The position numbers and the translations under genes were made by a program. A stretch of DNA of 64,000 nt, from contig JRWQ01000002.1 of assembly GCA_000775715.1 (NCBI GenBank), positions 37,734-101,733 on the forward strand. The letters are read 5' to 3'. Source of the stretch: Vibrio tubiashii (GTDB lineage: Bacteria > Pseudomonadota > Gammaproteobacteria > Enterobacterales > Vibrionaceae). Numbering within the stretch: the first letter of the stretch is position 1; every line of letters begins with the position of its first letter. The notes under the pieces were generated by a model. The model saw nothing but the letters and a program-made list of their open reading frames with translations. It was not told the DNA's origin and did not search any database. Of the stretch, positions 53,528-63,977 are shown piece after piece.

Positions 53528-54693
53528 TATTTGCCCTCCGCAGCAGCAACAACTTTCTGAGCTGCGTCAGTTAGCGACTCAGCTGCAATGATATCAACAT
53601 CAGAATTAGCAAGTACTTCGCGACCTAAGTCTGCGTTAGTACCTTCCAGACGAACAACGACAGGTACGCTTACGCCTACCTCTTTAACTGCACCGATAAT
53701 ACCTTCAGCGATCATGTCACAACGCACGATACCACCGAAGATGTTTACTAGAACTGCTTTTACATTGTCATCAGATAGGATGATCTTAAATGCTTCCGCT
53801 ACACGTTCTTTAGTCGCGCCGCCACCTACGTCTAGAAAGTTAGCTGGCTTACCGCCGTGTAGGTTTACGATATCCATCGTACCCATTGCCAGACCTGCGC
53901 CGTTAACCATACAGCCAACGTTACCGTCTAGTGCCACGTAGTTAAGCTCCCACTGAGCCGCATGTGCTTCACGCTCATCTTCTTGAGAAGGATCGTGCAT
54001 TTCACGTAGTTTAGGCTGACGGTACATCGCGTTAGAGTCGATGTTGATCTTACCGTCTAGACATAACAAGTTGCCTTCGCCAGTAATCACAAGCGGGTTG
54101 ATCTCTAGTAGTGCTAGGTCGTACTGAGAGAACATGTTGCCAAGACCCATGAAGATCTTAACAAACTGTTTAATTTGATCGCCTTCAAGACCTAGCTTAA
54201 ACGCTAGCTCGCGGCCTTGATAAGCTTGAGGACCAACGAGTGGATCGATCGCTGCTTTGTGAATCAACTCAGGAGTCTCTTCTGCAACCTTCTCGATTTC
54301 AACACCACCTTCAGTCGATGCCATGAATACCACTTTACGCGTCGCACGGTCTACAACCGCACCAAGGTAAAGTTCGTTAGCAATGTTTGACGCTTCTTCA
54401 ACCAGAATTTTAGTCACTGGCTGACCATTTGCATCTGTTTGGTAAGTCACTAGGTTTTTGCCTAGCCACTTCTGTGCGAACTCTTTAACACCATCTTTCG
54501 TGTCGTGTAGCTCTACACCACCCGCTTTACCACGTCCACCTGCGTGAACCTGACATTTGACTACTTTCTTCTCTGTCGAGATACGGCCAGCTGCTTCGAA
54601 AGCTTCTTGTGGTGTATCACACGCGTAACCTTCCGGTACAGGCAAACCGAATTCTGCAAACAGCTGTTTGGCTTGGTATTCATGCAAATTCAT
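53527..54693 (-). CDS. sucC: SucC, succinyl-CoA synthetase beta subunit
   Basis: The ADP-forming beta subunit, 388 residues from the ATG at 54693 ([20 protein letters not shown]). The frame is open 29 codons further upstream, but the family starts here and GGA precedes the ATG by about 8 bases. The ATP-grasp domain is N-terminal ([18 protein letters not shown]), and the C-terminal domain has [20 protein letters not shown]. It is separated from sucB by about 210 bp, the largest gap in the operon, in which I see no strong terminator. Confidence 0.97.
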   Translation of the reverse strand: MNLHEYQAKQLFAEFGLPVPEGYACDTPQEAFEAAGRISTEKKVVKCQVHAGGRGKAGGVELHDTKDGVKEFAQKWLGKNLVTYQTDANGQPVTKILVEEASNIANELYLGAVVDRATRKVVFMASTEGGVEIEKVAEETPELIHKAAIDPLVGPQAYQGRELAFKLGLEGDQIKQFVKIFMGLGNMFSQYDLALLEINPLVITGEGNLLCLDGKINIDSNAMYRQPKLREMHDPSQEDEREAHAAQWELNYVALDGNVGCMVNGAGLAMGTMDIVNLHGGKPANFLDVGGGATKERVAEAFKIILSDDNVKAVLVNIFGGIVRCDMIAEGIIGAVKEVGVSVPVVVRLEGTNADLGREVLANSDVDIIAAESLTDAAQKVVAAAEGK

Positions 54694-54902
54694 TTTGATA
54701 TTCCGTTTATTTTCCCTTATAGGGATTATTATTTCCATAACGCCGCTGATTGTACGCGGTCGTCTGTAGGGTCTTCTCAAATAAATCTCATTTCGTCATT
54801 TAGACCAATGAGATTCATATGAAGGCCAGACAGTTGAGCTAGTCTAGCCTTGAAAAATATCTAACGTCTAGCCAGCAAGGGCGACTAGACGTTTTAGCGA
54901 TA

Positions 54903-56111
54903 TTAAACGTCTAATAACAGACGTGCTGGATCTTCTAATAGCTCTTTAATCGTCACTAAGAAGCCTACTGACTCACGGCCATCAATTAGGCGGTGGTCGT
55001 AAGATAGAGCTAGGTACATCATTGGCAAGATTTCAACTTTGCCATCCACCGCCATTGGACGCTCTTGGATCTTGTGCATACCAAGGATTGCCGATTGAGG
55101 TGGGTTAATGATAGGTGTCGACATCAATGAACCGAACACGCCACCGTTAGTGATTGTGAAGTTACCACCCATCAGTTCATCAACCGTTAGCTTACCGTCA
55201 CGGCCTTTAATCGCTAACTCTTTGATGCCTTTTTCAATATCAGCGAAACCTAACGTATCACAGTCTTTAAGGACTGGAGTTACTAGACCACGTGGCGTCG
55301 ATACTGCCATACTGATGTCGAAGTAGTTGTGGTAAACAATGTCATCACCATCGATAGACGCGTTCACTTCAGGGTAACGTTTTAGCGCTTCTGTAACTGC
55401 TTTCACGTAGAAAGACATAAAGCCTAAACGAGTACCGTGACGCTCTTCGAACTGATCTTTGTACTGCTTACGAAGATCCATGATTGGTTTCATGTTCACT
55501 TCGTTGAACGTCGTTAGCATCGCCGTGTTGTTCTTCGCTTCTAACAGACGGTTAGCCACTGTCTTACGTAAACGAGTCATTGGCACGCGCTTCTGACTAC
55601 GAGCTGCTGCTGGAGCTTCTACCGCTGCAGGCGCTTCCGCTTTCGGCGCATCTTTTGCGTTAGCTAAGTGCGCTTCAATATCTTCACGAGTAATACGACC
55701 GCCAACACCCGTCCCTTTCACTTGGCTTGCTTCCAAGCCATGTTCACCTAGCAGACGGCGAACTGCAGGACTTAGCGCATCGTTACTCTCTTCTGTCAGT
55801 GACGCTTTGTGGCGTTTGTCAGGAGACGCTTCCGATTCTGCTGTTGTATCTTTAGTTGGCTCACCGGCTACCGCACCAGGCTTAAGCTTAGCGATAAGCT
55901 GCTTAGAAAGTACTGTCGCACCCTCTTCTTCGATAATCGCTTCTAGAACACCGGCCTCTGGAGCAGGTACTTCAAGAACCACTTTATCGGTTTCGATATC
56001 TACTAAAACCTCGTCACGCTCAACTGCATCACCAGGTTGTTTATGCCATGTTGCGACTGTTGCGTCTGCAACCGATTCAGGTAAATCTGGAACCAGAATT
56101 TCAATTGTCAT
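54903..56111 (-). CDS. sucB: SucB, 2-oxoglutarate dehydrogenase E2 (succinyltransferase)
   Basis: The dihydrolipoyl succinyltransferase core of the 2-oxoglutarate dehydrogenase complex, 402 residues. The N-terminal lipoyl domain has the modified lysine K43 in [18 protein letters not shown] flexible alanine/proline/glutamate-rich linker leads to the peripheral-subunit-binding domain ([20 protein letters not shown], near 113-132) and the catalytic domain with the active site [16 protein letters not shown] near the C-terminus (histidine and aspartate). It starts 28 bp after sucA. Confidence 0.97.
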   Translation of the reverse strand: MTIEILVPDLPESVADATVATWHKQPGDAVERDEVLVDIETDKVVLEVPAPEAGVLEAIIEEEGATVLSKQLIAKLKPGAVAGEPTKDTTAESEASPDKRHKASLTEESNDALSPAVRRLLGEHGLEASQVKGTGVGGRITREDIEAHLANAKDAPKAEAPAAVEAPAAARSQKRVPMTRLRKTVANRLLEAKNNTAMLTTFNEVNMKPIMDLRKQYKDQFEERHGTRLGFMSFYVKAVTEALKRYPEVNASIDGDDIVYHNYFDISMAVSTPRGLVTPVLKDCDTLGFADIEKGIKELAIKGRDGKLTVDELMGGNFTITNGGVFGSLMSTPIINPPQSAILGMHKIQERPMAVDGKVEILPMMYLALSYDHRLIDGRESVGFLVTIKELLEDPARLLLDV

Positions 56112-56139
56112 ATCGGTTTCTTCCTTTAACTTCTAGTTC

Positions 56140-58965
56140 TTAGTCCGAAGTTTTTGTATTCACGTTAAGCGCATCATCAACTAGCGCTTTTTGTTGTTTC
56201 AAGTGTACTGACATATAGCCAACTGCAGGCGATGCTGATGCTGGGCGACCAGCGTATTTCAGATCAGCTCCCGCAGGAATCGCCGCGCGGAAGTTATGTT
56301 GGCTAGAGTACCAAGCACCTTGGTTTTGTGGCTCTTCTTGACACCAAACGTAATCTTCAACGTTAGTGTACTGTTCGATAGCCGCTTTCACTTCCTCAAT
56401 CGGGAATGGGTATAGCTGCTCAATACGAACAATCGCTACGTCATCTTGTTCATTGTTACGACGCTGCTCTAACAGATCGAAGTAAACCTTACCTGAACAG
56501 AAGACTACGCGTTTCACTTTAGCGGCATCAAGGTTATCAATTTCACCAATCGCAGCTTGGAATGTACCCTCTGAAAGTTCTTCAATCGTTGAAGTACATA
56601 GTGGGTGACGCAGTAGCGACTTAGGCGACATCACAATCAAAGGTCGACGCATAGGTCGAACAACCTGACGGCGAATCATGTGATAAACCTGAGCTGGTGT
56701 TGAAGGAACAACAACCTGCATATTTTGTTCAGCACATAGCTGTAGGTAACGCTCAAGACGCGCTGAAGAGTGCTCTGGGCCCTGACCTTCATAGCCATGC
56801 GGAAGCAACATTGTTAGGCCACACAAACGTGCCCACTTTTGCTCACCGGATGAGATAAATTGGTCAATCACTACTTGGGCACCGTTGGCGAAATCACCAA
56901 ACTGTGCTTCCCATAGCGTTAAGCCACCAGGCTCAGCCGTTGCGTAACCATACTCAAATGCCAGTACAGCTTCTTCAGATAACACTGAGTCGAAAACTTC
57001 AAACGGGCCTTGCTTATCGTGAATATTCGCTAGCGGAACAAAAGTACTCGCATCGTTTTGGTTGTGCAGTACTGAATGGCGGTGGAAGAAAGTACCACGG
57101 CCTGAATCCTGACCAGAAATACGGATACGTTTTCCATCGTCAACCAGAGTCGCGTAAGCCAAAGTCTCAGCCATACCCCAGTCGATCGCCTTTTCACCGC
57201 TGAGCATGGCTTTACGATCATTGTAAAGTTTGTTCACTCGGCTTTGCAGCTTATGACTTTCAGGGTAAGTACATAGGCGCTGACCTAGCTCAAGAAGACG
57301 CTGGGTATCGAACTTGTTGTCCCACTCTACGTCCCAGTCATGCCCAAGGTATGGAGACCAGTCAACCGAGTGAAGGGCCATTGGACGCCACTCTTTAACC
57401 ACAACTTCACCACGATCTAATGCATCACGGTATTCATTGACAAACTGGGTCGCAGTATCAATACCAAAGTCACCACGCTCAATCAGCACGTCAGCGTATA
57501 GCTTGCGCGGAGTTGGGTGTTTCTTGATTTTTTGGTACATCAACGGCTGAGTTGCATTTGGCTCATCCGCTTCGTTGTGACCATGACGGCGGTAACACAC
57601 CAAATCAATCACAACATCACGTTTAAACTCGTTACGGTAATCCAGTGCAATGCGAGTAACAAAAGCGACTGCCTCTGGGTCATCAGCATTAACGTGGAAA
57701 ATCGGTGCCTGTACCATCTTAGCGATATCAGTACAGTACATAGTCGAACGAGTGTCATTCGGGTTAGAGGTTGTAAAACCAACCTGGTTGTTGACAACGA
57801 TACGAACCGTACCACCAACACGGAAACCACGCGCTTGCGACATGTTGAATGTTTCAGCAACCACACCCTGACCTGCAATTGCCGAGTCACCGTGAATAGT
57901 GATAGGAAGAACAGTATCACCTTCTGCATCACCCAAACGGTCTTGACGTGCACGCACGGAACCAATAACCACAGGGTTAACGATTTCAAGGTGCGATGGG
58001 TTAAACGCAAGTGCTAGGTGGACATCGCCGCCAGGTGTTGCGAAGTCTGCCGAGAAGCCTTGGTGGTACTTAACGTCACCAGTGCCCCATGTTTCGTCAT
58101 GTTTGCCGGCAAACTCATCAAATAGATCTTGAGGCTTTTTACCCAGTACATTGACTAGCATGTTAAGACGACCACGGTGAGCCATACCAATCACGACTTC
58201 ACGCATACCGCACTTACCCGCATGACGAATCAACTCTTTCGTCATTGGGATCAATGCATCACCACCTTCTAAAGAGAATCGCTTAGCGCCTGGGAACTTC
58301 GCGCCAAGATAGCGCTCGAGACCTTCTGCTGCCGTCAACTCTTCTAGGAATTCTCGTTTTTCTTCTTTACTAAATGACGGCTGACCGACAACTGACTCTA
58401 AACGCTGTTGAATCCAACGCTTTTGTTCAGTGTCTGTCATGTGCATGTATTCAGCACCGATAGATCCACAATATATTTTATTCAACGATGAGTGGATATC
58501 TTTCAACTGCATCGTCTCTTTGCCAATGGCAAAAGAACCGACGTTGAAAGTTTCTTCTAGATCGTCTTGGGTAAGATTATGAAATGCAGGATCGAGCTCC
58601 GCCACGGGTGGGCGTTGCCATAAACCTAGGGGGTCAAGCTGCGCCGCTTCATGACCACGGAAGCGGTAAGCATTGATTAATTGAAGTACTTTTACCTGTT
58701 TAGCGTCGACATCAGGATCACTAACTTGGACATTGTAATGCTTTGTTTCTTGAGCGAGTCGTCGGAAGTAGTCACGGACACGTGAGTGGGGTTGTTCCAC
58801 CACCTCTTCTGTCGGCTTAGGTAAGCCATCAAAAACACGTTTCCACTCCTCACTTACCAGATCGGGATCACTTAGATACAGTTCGTAGAGGTCCTCTACA
58901 TACGTTGCATTGGCGCCAGCCAAGTGTGAAGACTCGAGCCACGCCTTCATCACGCCGTTGTGCAT
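56140..58965 (-). CDS. sucA: SucA, 2-oxoglutarate dehydrogenase E1
   Basis: The thiamine-diphosphate-dependent decarboxylase of the 2-oxoglutarate dehydrogenase complex, 941 residues, normal length. It has the N-terminal E2-binding segment (MKAWLESSHLAGANATYVED), GMAHRGRLNMLVNVLGKKPQ, ThDP-binding GDSAIAGQGVVAETFNMS, and a C-terminal transketolase-like region (YGYATAEPGGLTLWEAQFGD). The first ATG (58965) has AAGGG about 6 bases before it; an internal ATG five codons later is less likely. It is 93 bp after sdhB, so sdh and suc genes form one long transcript as in E. coli. A 166-codon frame on the other strand (57517-58017) is a shadow. Confidence 0.97.
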   Translation of the reverse strand: MHNGVMKAWLESSHLAGANATYVEDLYELYLSDPDLVSEEWKRVFDGLPKPTEEVVEQPHSRVRDYFRRLAQETKHYNVQVSDPDVDAKQVKVLQLINAYRFRGHEAAQLDPLGLWQRPPVAELDPAFHNLTQDDLEETFNVGSFAIGKETMQLKDIHSSLNKIYCGSIGAEYMHMTDTEQKRWIQQRLESVVGQPSFSKEEKREFLEELTAAEGLERYLGAKFPGAKRFSLEGGDALIPMTKELIRHAGKCGMREVVIGMAHRGRLNMLVNVLGKKPQDLFDEFAGKHDETWGTGDVKYHQGFSADFATPGGDVHLALAFNPSHLEIVNPVVIGSVRARQDRLGDAEGDTVLPITIHGDSAIAGQGVVAETFNMSQARGFRVGGTVRIVVNNQVGFTTSNPNDTRSTMYCTDIAKMVQAPIFHVNADDPEAVAFVTRIALDYRNEFKRDVVIDLVCYRRHGHNEADEPNATQPLMYQKIKKHPTPRKLYADVLIERGDFGIDTATQFVNEYRDALDRGEVVVKEWRPMALHSVDWSPYLGHDWDVEWDNKFDTQRLLELGQRLCTYPESHKLQSRVNKLYNDRKAMLSGEKAIDWGMAETLAYATLVDDGKRIRISGQDSGRGTFFHRHSVLHNQNDASTFVPLANIHDKQGPFEVFDSVLSEEAVLAFEYGYATAEPGGLTLWEAQFGDFANGAQVVIDQFISSGEQKWARLCGLTMLLPHGYEGQGPEHSSARLERYLQLCAEQNMQVVVPSTPAQVYHMIRRQVVRPMRRPLIVMSPKSLLRHPLCTSTIEELSEGTFQAAIGEIDNLDAAKVKRVVFCSGKVYFDLLEQRRNNEQDDVAIVRIEQLYPFPIEEVKAAIEQYTNVEDYVWCQEEPQNQGAWYSSQHNFRAAIPAGADLKYAGRPASASPAVGYMSVHLKQQKALVDDALNVNTKTSD

Positions 58966-59058
58966 ATTTTCCCTTAACCAGTAGTTTTCACGTTTGCTTC
59001 GGTCTACGCCGAGCTATTAAGAGCCGACCCAAATGGGTCGGCAATTTTTGTTGTTAAA

Positions 59059-59769
59059 TTAGACGGAGCGGCTGACCAACATAGACTTAATATGGCCAAT
59101 GGCTTTCGTCGGATTTAATCCCTTAGGACAAACACTTACACAATTCATGATGCCGTGGCAACGGAAAACGCTAAATGCGTCATCAAGATTTGACAAACGT
59201 TCATCTGTTGCCGTATCGCGGCTATCAATTAACCAACGATATGCAGCAAGCAGGCCTGCAGGACCAATAAATTTATCTGGATTCCACCAAAAAGATGGAC
59301 ATGACGTGGTACAACACGCACACATGATACACTCGTACAGACCGTCAAGATGCGCACGCTCATCCGGTGTTTGCAGATTCTCTCGAGATGGCGGCAATGC
59401 GCCGTCGTCGATTAAGAATGGCTTAACTTTCGCATAGTTATCGTAGAACTGCGTCATGTCAACGATAAGATCACGTACCACAGGCAAACCTGGGAGTGGA
59501 CGGATGACAATTTTGTCGCCGCGTAATGCAGAAAGCGGAGTAATGCATGCTAATCCATTCTTACCATTCATGTTTAAACCGTCAGAACCACATACACCTT
59601 CACGACAAGAACGACGGAAAGAGATGCTTGGATCCTGCTCTTTTAACAGAATCAACGCATCTAGAAGCATCATATCTGACCCTTCTTCAACTTCCAGCGT
59701 GTAGTCTTTCATGTATGGTTTTTGGTCAACATCCGGATTGTAGCGGTACAAAGAGAAATTCAGTTTCAT
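59059..59769 (-). CDS. sdhB: SdhB, succinate dehydrogenase iron-sulfur subunit
   Basis: The iron-sulfur subunit of succinate:quinone oxidoreductase, 236 residues. Its [2Fe-2S] cluster is bound by CREGVCGSD and a later cysteine (GLAC). The [4Fe-4S] and [3Fe-4S] clusters are bound by CIMCACCTTSC and CHGIMNCVSVCP. It passes electrons from SdhA's FAD to the membrane quinone site. It is 18 bp downstream of sdhA. Confidence 0.97.
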   Translation of the reverse strand: MKLNFSLYRYNPDVDQKPYMKDYTLEVEEGSDMMLLDALILLKEQDPSISFRRSCREGVCGSDGLNMNGKNGLACITPLSALRGDKIVIRPLPGLPVVRDLIVDMTQFYDNYAKVKPFLIDDGALPPSRENLQTPDERAHLDGLYECIMCACCTTSCPSFWWNPDKFIGPAGLLAAYRWLIDSRDTATDERLSNLDDAFSVFRCHGIMNCVSVCPKGLNPTKAIGHIKSMLVSRSV

Positions 59770-59787
59770 AGTAATGTCCTCCTTCTC

Positions 59788-61554
59788 TTAGTACGTACGA
59801 GCTTTCGGCGGGAATGCTTCACGATGGATTGGCTCCATGTTGACATCTCGCTTAGTCATCGCTTCGTTTTCCGGATTGTAAATAGAGTGACATAGCCACT
59901 GTTCATCATCACGATCAGGGAAATCAAAACGAGCATGTGCACCACGACTCTCCGTACGATAGTTAGCCGCAACTGCCGTCGCATAAGCTGTTTCCATCAA
60001 GTTTTCTAGCTCTAGACACTCAATACGTTGCGTGTTGAACTCAGTCGACTTATCAGACAGATGGGCATTTTTAAGGCGCTCACGGATAACCTTCAGCTCT
60101 TCTAGACCTTTTGCCATAGCGTCACCTTCACGGAATACCGAGAAGTTGTTCTGCATACATTGCTGCAAGTCTTTGCGGATTTGCGCTGGATCTTCACCGT
60201 CGGTACTGTTTTCCCAACGGTTATAACGCTCTAGTGAACGCTCAATATCCGCTTCAGTCGCAGGCTTAGCTTCAGCTTGCTTAGCAAGAGTTTCACCAAG
60301 GTGAAGGCCAGTTGCACGACCAAATACAACTAAGTCGAGCAGTGAGTTACCACCTAAGCGGTTCGCACCGTGTACCGATACAGAGGCAATTTCACCACAA
60401 GCGAATAAACCTTGAACTTCAACATCAGAACCTGCTGCGTCCTGCTTAATAGCCTGACCAGAAACCTGCGTTGGAATACCACCCATCATATAGTGACAGG
60501 TAGGAATAACTGGGATTGGCTCTTTGACTGGGTCGACGTGAGCAAAGGTACGAGATAGCTCACATACCCCTGGTAGTCGGGATTCTAGAGTCTCTTTACC
60601 TAAGTGATCCAATTTCAGCTTGATGTGTGGACCCCATGGACCATCACAGCCACGACCTTCACGGATTTCAATCATCATCGAGCGTGCAACGACGTCACGA
60701 CCAGCCAAGTCTTTAGCGTTTGGAGCATAGCGCTCCATGAAACGTTCGCCGTCTTTGTTGAGAAGGTAACCACCCTCACCACGACACCCTTCTGTTACCA
60801 AAACACCTGCACCAGCAATACCCGTTGGGTGGAACTGCCACATTTCCATATCTTGCATTGGTACGCCAGCACGAAGTGCCATACCAACACCGTCACCCGT
60901 ATTGATGTGAGCATTAGTGGTCGAAGCGTAGATACGACCTGCGCCACCCGTTGCTAAGATAGTCGCTTTTGATTTGAAGTAGCACACTTCGCCTGTTTCC
61001 ATGCAAAGTGCAGTACAGCCAAGGACAGCACCATCTTCATTCTTAACTAAGTCGAGTGCGTACCACTCAGAGAAGATAGTTGTTTTGTGTTTGATGTTTT
61101 GCTGATACAGCGTATGAAGCAGAGCGTGGCCTGTACGGTCAGCTGCCGCAGCTGTACGCGCAGCTTGCTCGCCACCAAAGTTCTTGGACTGGCCACCAAA
61201 CGGGCGCTGATAGATTCGGCCATTGTCAAAACGAGAGAAAGGTAGACCCATTTTCTCAAGTTCGATAACCGACTCAGGGCCGTTCTTACACATATACTCG
61301 ATCGCGTCTTGGTCACCGATATAATCCGAACCTTTAACTGTATCGTACATGTGCTGTTCCCAATGGTCTTCATGCGCGTTACCTAGCGCAACCGTAATAC
61401 CACCTTGTGCAGAAACAGTGTGTGAACGTGTTGGAAATACTTTTGAAAGCAACGCACAGCTTAAGCCTTGCTCAGAGATTTGTAGTGCAGCGCGCATGCC
61501 TGCACCACCAGCGCCGATTACTACGGCGTCGAATTCGCGAACTGGAATAGACAC
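59788..61554 (-). CDS. sdhA: SdhA, succinate dehydrogenase flavoprotein
   Basis: The flavoprotein subunit, 588 residues. FAD-binding [12 protein letters not shown] is N-terminal; the histidine for covalent FAD is in [10 protein letters not shown] (near residue 45). Succinate-binding residues are in [20 protein letters not shown] and the later HYMMGGIPT. The start is GTG at 61554, directly after the sdhD stop codon. It belongs to sdhCDAB. Confidence 0.97.
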   Translation of the reverse strand: MSIPVREFDAVVIGAGGAGMRAALQISEQGLSCALLSKVFPTRSHTVSAQGGITVALGNAHEDHWEQHMYDTVKGSDYIGDQDAIEYMCKNGPESVIELEKMGLPFSRFDNGRIYQRPFGGQSKNFGGEQAARTAAAADRTGHALLHTLYQQNIKHKTTIFSEWYALDLVKNEDGAVLGCTALCMETGEVCYFKSKATILATGGAGRIYASTTNAHINTGDGVGMALRAGVPMQDMEMWQFHPTGIAGAGVLVTEGCRGEGGYLLNKDGERFMERYAPNAKDLAGRDVVARSMMIEIREGRGCDGPWGPHIKLKLDHLGKETLESRLPGVCELSRTFAHVDPVKEPIPVIPTCHYMMGGIPTQVSGQAIKQDAAGSDVEVQGLFACGEIASVSVHGANRLGGNSLLDLVVFGRATGLHLGETLAKQAEAKPATEADIERSLERYNRWENSTDGEDPAQIRKDLQQCMQNNFSVFREGDAMAKGLEELKVIRERLKNAHLSDKSTEFNTQRIECLELENLMETAYATAVAANYRTESRGAHARFDFPDRDDEQWLCHSIYNPENEAMTKRDVNMEPIHREAFPPKARTY

Positions 61555-61899
61555 TTACGCACCCCACAGAATAAATAGACCAGAGAAGAAGTAACCAAGT
61601 AGTACAGCAATAATTGCTAACTGCAGGCCACCACGAAGCTTGGCGCACTTGATATAGTCTGTCAGGACTTGCCACAAGCCAATCCAGGCATGGATTAAGA
61701 CAGAAAACAGCGCCAGCATTGTAAACACTTTAGTGAACGTGCCACCAAAGAACTGGTTCCATGATACGTAAGAAATATCTGTGAAAGCGCAAAAGCTCAC
61801 CAGATAGATAGTGTAAAGCGTCATAATGATTGCAGTTGCACGAATCAATAGGAAATCGTGTACACCATTACGACCAAAAGACGAAATATGTTTTACCAT
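61555..61899 (-). CDS. sdhD: SdhD, succinate dehydrogenase membrane anchor
   Basis: A hydrophobic anchor subunit of 114 residues with three membrane helices (about 16-37, 53-77 and 88-110), which with SdhC binds haem b and ubiquinone. LIHAWIGLWQVLTDYIK contains the haem-ligand histidine and aspartate-tyrosine pair typical of SdhD. It overlaps sdhC by 7 bp and abuts sdhA. Confidence 0.95.
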   Translation of the reverse strand: MVKHISSFGRNGVHDFLLIRATAIIMTLYTIYLVSFCAFTDISYVSWNQFFGGTFTKVFTMLALFSVLIHAWIGLWQVLTDYIKCAKLRGGLQLAIIAVLLGYFFSGLFILWGA

Positions 61900-62285
61900 A
61901 CCAGTACCCCCGCCAACAGAGATAGAACGGCTGTTGCTGCGAATGCAACCTTAGCGCTCATTGCACCAGATTCCAGCTCTTCAAAATGACCGAGATCCAT
62001 TAGCAGGTGACGGATACCACCAGCAATGTGATAGGCCAAAGCCGTTAGAATGCCCCATAAGATAAACTTCACAAAGAAACCGTCAACGATATCAACAGCT
62101 TGTGCGTAACCAACAGGGGAGGATAGAGAAATGGATAGTAACCAAAGCAGAATTCCGACTGCCACAAACGTTATTACACCGGACACGCGGTGTAAGATAG
62201 ATGCGATTGCGGTGATCGGAAAGCTCACGGTCTGTAAATCTAAATTAACAGGTCTTGACTTTCTTTCTTTCACGGGCTTGCTCAC
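61893..62285 (-). CDS. sdhC: SdhC, succinate dehydrogenase cytochrome b556 subunit
   Basis: The other anchor subunit, 130 residues, three helices. The conserved quinone/haem signature is SILHRVSGVITFVAVG (near 27-42) and HIAGGIRHLLMDLG (near 84-97; the histidine is the expected haem ligand). It is the first gene of the sdhCDAB-sucABCD operon; promoter elements must lie in the 396-bp region before it. Confidence 0.95.
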   Translation of the reverse strand: MSKPVKERKSRPVNLDLQTVSFPITAIASILHRVSGVITFVAVGILLWLLSISLSSPVGYAQAVDIVDGFFVKFILWGILTALAYHIAGGIRHLLMDLGHFEELESGAMSAKVAFAATAVLSLLAGVLVW

Positions 62286-62342
62286 TCAGCTCCATTGAGC
62301 ATTTATAGTTATAAACGAATTTTGATTGCGAACCTACAAAAA

Positions 62343-62358
62343 TTAACATTCATTTAAC
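62343..62358 (-). promoter_or_regulatory. ArcA-like direct repeat upstream of sdhC
   Basis: On the minus strand GTTAAATGAATGTTAA contains two GTTAA blocks 11 bp apart, the spacing described for ArcA direct repeats. It lies about 60-75 bp upstream of the sdhC ATG. ArcA repression of sdh is well known in E. coli. Confidence 0.5.
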
Positions 62359-62605
62359 ACCAAAATACAACAATTGACGGAGTATTTTGTAAATTAATTG
62401 TTAAAAACTAAAGTTTGAAACTTCACCTCACAATTGTTTCAAGCCTTGAATTTATAAGGTTTTCATCAAAATTAACTGTGCCACTATACGGCTCGCAACA
62501 TTCTAATACAATTGATGTAACAATTTTTGCTACATAGACCAGATTTTTCACCTTATATATTCAAAAAATCATAACAAGTGCACACATCAGGGTAGAAAAA
62601 TTGAC

Positions 62606-62621
62606 TTTGACCGCGATCACA
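62606..62621 (+). promoter_or_regulatory. CRP-like site upstream of gltA
   Basis: TTTGACCGCGATCACA differs from TGTGA-N6-TCACA at one of ten positions. It is centred about 68 bp upstream of the gltA ATG. The TCA-cycle context fits CRP, but binding is untested. Confidence 0.4.
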
Positions 62622-62681
62622 CGTAAAAAAATGGCACACAAACATCCTGGACGGATTAAATAATAAACAAAGGAGATTGTT

Positions 62682-63971
62682 ATGGCGGATAAGAAAGCTA
62701 CCCTTCATGTTGAAGGTCAAGCACCTATCGAGCTGCCGATTATGGAAGGAGCCCTAGGCACTCCTGTGATTGATGTTCGTACACTTGGAGCAAACGGATT
62801 TTTTACATTTGACCCAGGTTTTCTTGCCACTGCATCATGTGAATCTCAAATCACCTACATCGACGGCGGCAAAGGGATTCTTTTGCACCGTGGTTACCCA
62901 ATTGATCAGCTAGCAAACAACGCTGATTACTTAGAAGTATGTTACATCCTTCTTTACGGTGAAGCCCCTACACGCGAACAATACGAGCAATTCAAGAAAA
63001 CAGTCACTCGCCACACAATGGTTCATGAGCAAATTGCTAGCTTCTTCCACGGCTTCCGTCGTGATGCTCACCCAATGGCAGTAATGTGTGGAGTTGTCGG
63101 AGCGCTAGCTGCGTTCTACCACGATTCACTAGATATCAACAACGACGAACACCGCGAAATCGCGGCATACCGACTCCTGTCGAAAATGCCGACTCTTGCG
63201 GCAATGTGTTACAAGTACTCTATAGGTCAGCCATTCATCTACCCTCGTAATGACCTGAACTATGCAGAGAACTTCCTCCACATGATGTTCGCAAACCCGT
63301 GTGAAGAGTATGAAGTAAACCCTGTTGTAGCGCGCGCTATGGACAAGATCTTTACTCTACACGCAGACCATGAACAAAATGCCTCTACGTCAACAGTACG
63401 TTTAGCAGGTTCTTCAGGCGCAAACCCATTTGCATGTATTGCAGCCGGTATCGCGTCGCTATGGGGCCCTGCTCACGGTGGTGCTAACGAAGCCTGTCTG
63501 AAAATGCTTGAAGAGATTGGCAGCGTAGATAATATTCCTGAGTACGTAGATCGTGCGAAAGATAAAGACGATCCATTCCGCCTAATGGGCTTTGGTCACC
63601 GTGTTTATAAGAACTACGACCCACGTGCAACAGTAATGCGTGAAACATGTCACGATGTTCTTAAAGAGCTTAACATCCAAGACCCACTACTTGATGTAGC
63701 AATGGAGCTTGAGCGTATCGCGCTTTCTGATGAGTACTTCGTGTCTAAGAAACTTTACCCGAACGTAGATTTCTACTCAGGTATCATCCTTAAAGCGATC
63801 GGTATTCCAGTATCAATGTTCACCGTTATCTTCGCGATTTCGCGTACCATCGGTTGGATTGCTCACTGGAACGAAATGCACAGCGATCCATTAAACCGTA
63901 TCGGTCGTCCACGTCAGCTTTACACTGGTGAAGTTCAACGTGAGTTCTCACCTCTGCATGAGCGTGAGTAA
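62682..63971 (+). CDS. gltA: GltA, type II citrate synthase
   Basis: Citrate synthase, the entry enzyme of the TCA cycle, 429 residues: the hexameric, NADH-sensitive type found in gamma-proteobacteria. The active-site regions are visible: [19 protein letters not shown] (histidine near 230), [19 protein letters not shown] (histidine near 266) and [14 protein letters not shown] (aspartate near 363). The N-terminal extension of about 50 residues is the NADH-binding part. AGGAG precedes the ATG by about 7 bases. It is divergent from sdhC; a heptamer repeat begins just past the stop. Confidence 0.97.
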   Translation: MADKKATLHVEGQAPIELPIMEGALGTPVIDVRTLGANGFFTFDPGFLATASCESQITYIDGGKGILLHRGYPIDQLANNADYLEVCYILLYGEAPTREQYEQFKKTVTRHTMVHEQIASFFHGFRRDAHPMAVMCGVVGALAAFYHDSLDINNDEHREIAAYRLLSKMPTLAAMCYKYSIGQPFIYPRNDLNYAENFLHMMFANPCEEYEVNPVVARAMDKIFTLHADHEQNASTSTVRLAGSSGANPFACIAAGIASLWGPAHGGANEACLKMLEEIGSVDNIPEYVDRAKDKDDPFRLMGFGHRVYKNYDPRATVMRETCHDVLKELNIQDPLLDVAMELERIALSDEYFVSKKLYPNVDFYSGIILKAIGIPVSMFTVIFAISRTIGWIAHWNEMHSDPLNRIGRPRQLYTGEVQREFSPLHERE

Positions 63972-63977
63972 GAAATA

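Larger units (their letters stand above)
62286..62681. other. Divergent regulatory region sdhC / gltA
   Basis: This very AT-rich 396-bp gap has no plausible gene. It must hold the promoters of the TCA operon and gltA. I see an ArcA-like direct repeat near sdhC (62343-62358) and a CRP-like site near gltA (62606-62621). In E. coli the same gap is controlled by ArcA, CRP and other regulators. Confidence 0.7.

Noticed and set aside
57517..58017. 166-codon plus-strand frame within sucA
   Set aside because: Antisense to a conserved part of SucA; composition rich in Cys, Asn and Thr typical of a shadow.
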